In this document: in pieces, positions 62,569-64,000 of the stretch
Layout: each line of letters begins with the position of its first letter
Numbering within the stretch: the first letter of the stretch is position 1
DNA from: Paraburkholderia caledonica NBRC 102488
GTDB lineage: Bacteria > Pseudomonadota > Gammaproteobacteria > Burkholderiales > Burkholderiaceae
Length of the DNA: 64,000 bases
Reading direction: 5' to 3'
Assembly (NCBI RefSeq): GCF_000685095.1
Contig: NZ_BAYE01000004.1
Location: forward strand, 430,954 to 494,953
Notes under the pieces: generated by a model
What the model saw: the letters and a program-made list of their open reading frames with translations, nothing else
What the model was told of the DNA's origin: nothing
Databases searched by the model: none
Translations under genes and position numbers: made by a program

Positions 62569-63840
62569 ATGACCATTCGTTCTTTAGCCGCCGCATGCGG
62601 CGCGGCGCTGCTTTGCCAGTTCGCCGTTTCATCCACCGCCGCTGCCGCCGATGCCCCGGCGCATTGGGTCACCGCGTGGGCTACGGCGCTGCAATCCATT
62701 CCGCAGCGATCCGATTTGCCGCCGCTGTACCGCGCGCCGGAAGTGGCTGGGCGCACTGTCCGTCAGATCGTTTATCCGACGCTGTCCGGAAAGTCTGCGC
62801 GAATTCACCTCAGTAACGAGCACGGTAAGACGCCGCTGGTAATCGAAGACCTGCGCATCGCGCGGTCCGCTGGCGGCGCGGCGGCTTCCGCAAACGGCGG
62901 CGCGCGCGTGACGTTCAATGGCAGGGGCGCCGTGAGCGTACCGCCAGGCCGCGAACTGGACAGCGATCCGATTGCGATGGACATCGACGCGGGCGCCCCA
63001 TATTCAATCAGTGCATTCGTGGGTCCGGAACAGCGGATCGTGGCATGGCATCGCGTTGCGAACCAGCTTAATTACGTTTCGGCGGCGGGCAACCATGCGG
63101 CGGACTCGGGCGCAGAGGCGTTTCGCGCACGCTTCACTCAATATGTATGGGCGACGGCGTTGTCGGTGGACGCGGCGCCTGAAGCGACCGCAATTGCGGC
63201 GATCGGCGATTCGATCACAGACGGCATGCGCTCCAGCCTGAACCAGAATCGGCGATGGCCCGACGTCCTCGCCCGCCGGTTGGCCACTTCGGGGAACCGG
63301 TCGACGGCGGTGGTTAATTTGGGCATCAGCGGCAACCGGTTGCTGAACGATTCGCCCTGCTATGGCGACGCGCTAATGACGCGCTTTAGCCGCGACGTGC
63401 TCGACCGGCCGGGCGTCAAGGCAGTCGTTGTGCTGATCGGCATCAACGATATCAATTTCGCGGCAATGCCAGCACGCAGCGGTCTTGATTGCGACTTCCC
63501 GCATGCTTCGGTGACGGCGGCCGACCTGATTGCGGGCTATCAGCGGGTGATCGCAGCGGCTCGACACGCCGGCGTAAGGGCGTTCGGCGGAACGTTGACG
63601 CCCGCGTCGCTCCCACCGCAGCGGGAAAATATCCGCCTTGCGGTGAACGATTGGATCCGGTCGAGCCACGCTTTCGACGGCGTAGTCGATTTCGACGCCG
63701 CGCTGCGCGATCCGGCGCAACCGGATCGTCTTCAGGGCAAGTTCGATAGCGGCGATCACATCCATCCGAGCGACGCCGGATACGCTGCCATGGCCGGCGC
63801 GGTGCCTGTCGAGGCGCTGGTAAATTCGGCGCGCAAATAA
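62569..63840 (+). CDS. SGNH/GDSL hydrolase, exported
   Basis: A 423-aa secreted esterase-like protein. The signal peptide ends near AVSSTAAAADA (residues 1-27). A beta-sandwich-like N-terminal part is followed by the SGNH core with GDSITDGM (nucleophile Ser), GISGNRLL, LIGINDINF and DHIHPSDAGYAAM, the four SGNH blocks. Such enzymes deacetylate or de-esterify plant or microbial polymers and esters. It is the last complete gene; the substrate is unknown. Confidence 0.88.
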   Translation: MTIRSLAAACGAALLCQFAVSSTAAAADAPAHWVTAWATALQSIPQRSDLPPLYRAPEVAGRTVRQIVYPTLSGKSARIHLSNEHGKTPLVIEDLRIARSAGGAAASANGGARVTFNGRGAVSVPPGRELDSDPIAMDIDAGAPYSISAFVGPEQRIVAWHRVANQLNYVSAAGNHAADSGAEAFRARFTQYVWATALSVDAAPEATAIAAIGDSITDGMRSSLNQNRRWPDVLARRLATSGNRSTAVVNLGISGNRLLNDSPCYGDALMTRFSRDVLDRPGVKAVVVLIGINDINFAAMPARSGLDCDFPHASVTAADLIAGYQRVIAAARHAGVRAFGGTLTPASLPPQRENIRLAVNDWIRSSHAFDGVVDFDAALRDPAQPDRLQGKFDSGDHIHPSDAGYAAMAGAVPVEALVNSARK

Positions 63841-63900
63841 GGTCGCCGAAAAGCTATCGTCACCCTTGCCATGAGGCTGTGAGTGACCTATGATTCGCCT

Positions 63901-63918
63901 CCTCGTTTGCGAACGAGG
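63901..63918 (+). terminator. Hairpin after the SGNH hydrolase gene
   Basis: A 7-bp stem CCTCGTT (63901-63907) with AACGAGG (63912-63918), loop TGCG. There is no T-run, so it is a weak or 3'-stabilising structure rather than a proven terminator. Confidence 0.35.
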
Positions 63919-64000
63919 GCCGCGGCGGAAGCCAGCGGCGGTTGAGTCAACAAGGTTTTAAGCGAAAGCCAAAAAAACTAGTTGACGAAACAGAAAAGAG

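Noticed and set aside
1..64000. Prophage, insertion sequences, tRNA or rRNA genes
   Set aside because: No transposase, integrase or phage genes, terminal repeats or tRNA-like sequences were seen.

Overview
The window is GC-rich, gene-dense, single-copy chromosomal DNA from a betaproteobacterium of the Burkholderia/Paraburkholderia group. The supporting features are the fused 1199-residue indolepyruvate ferredoxin oxidoreductase, the paaABCDE layout with a linked TetR gene, the DUF2957/DUF2242/DUF2905 proteins, the short-form ArgC, and the pxpBCA-DUF969-DUF979 cluster. The genus is an inference from gene content. I see no tRNA, rRNA, insertion sequence, prophage or CRISPR array.

Layout. 0-7 kb: a dppABCDF-type peptide ABC transporter operon with a translationally overlapping TraB/GumN-family gene. 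7-9 kb: a TPR protein with a GT9-like C-terminus. 9-14.3 kb: a 5-oxoproline cluster (pxpB, pxpC, pxpA, DUF969, DUF979) and a divergent MarR-like regulator. 14.4-20 kb: 5-formyl-THF cyclo-ligase, Slt70-type transglycosylase, an NDUFA9-like protein, a GST and cca. 20-27 kb: DUF2905, a MidA-type methyltransferase, a pteridine-reductase-like SDR, folB, ttcA, glmU and glmS. 27-35 kb: small conserved and exported proteins, a second transglycosylase, IclR and Mut7-C proteins, a beta-hydroxyacid-dehydrogenase-like protein, a LysE exporter, and a candidate small RNA at about 35.06-35.12 kb. 35-39.4 kb: an OmpW-like porin and two tandem DUF2957 lipoproteins. 39.4-48 kb: argC, a flavodoxin-like protein, a YbhB-like protein, an RcsB-type response regulator, pyrE, an MFS transporter and maeB. 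48-60.6 kb: an aromatic amino acid catabolic zone (Ior, hppD with a divergent Lrp, GNAT, TetR, DUF1835, paaABCDE). 60.8-64 kb: a COG2509 FAD oxidoreductase and an SGNH hydrolase.

How it works together. The Dpp importer and the 5-oxoprolinase complex point to use of peptides and their cyclised glutamate breakdown product. Ior, HppD and PaaABCDE form a route from aryl-pyruvates to phenylacetyl-CoA or homogentisate and onward. The paa promoter carries a perfect 16-bp palindrome exactly between its -35 and -10 elements, which suits repression by the linked TetR protein. Housekeeping genes (glmU/glmS, folB, ttcA, cca, pyrE, argC, slt, maeB) lie between these catabolic modules.

The most unusual signals are: a compact promoter-to-terminator unit predicted to make a ~61-nt double-hairpin RNA with two CUCCU anti-Shine-Dalgarno motifs; a 573-bp intergenic region with two perfect DnaA boxes; the pxp-linked DUF969/DUF979 membrane pair as a candidate two-part permease; a Mut7-C RNase-ubiquitin-zinc ribbon fusion beside a small basic protein; and the DUF1835-TetR pair beside the paa operon.
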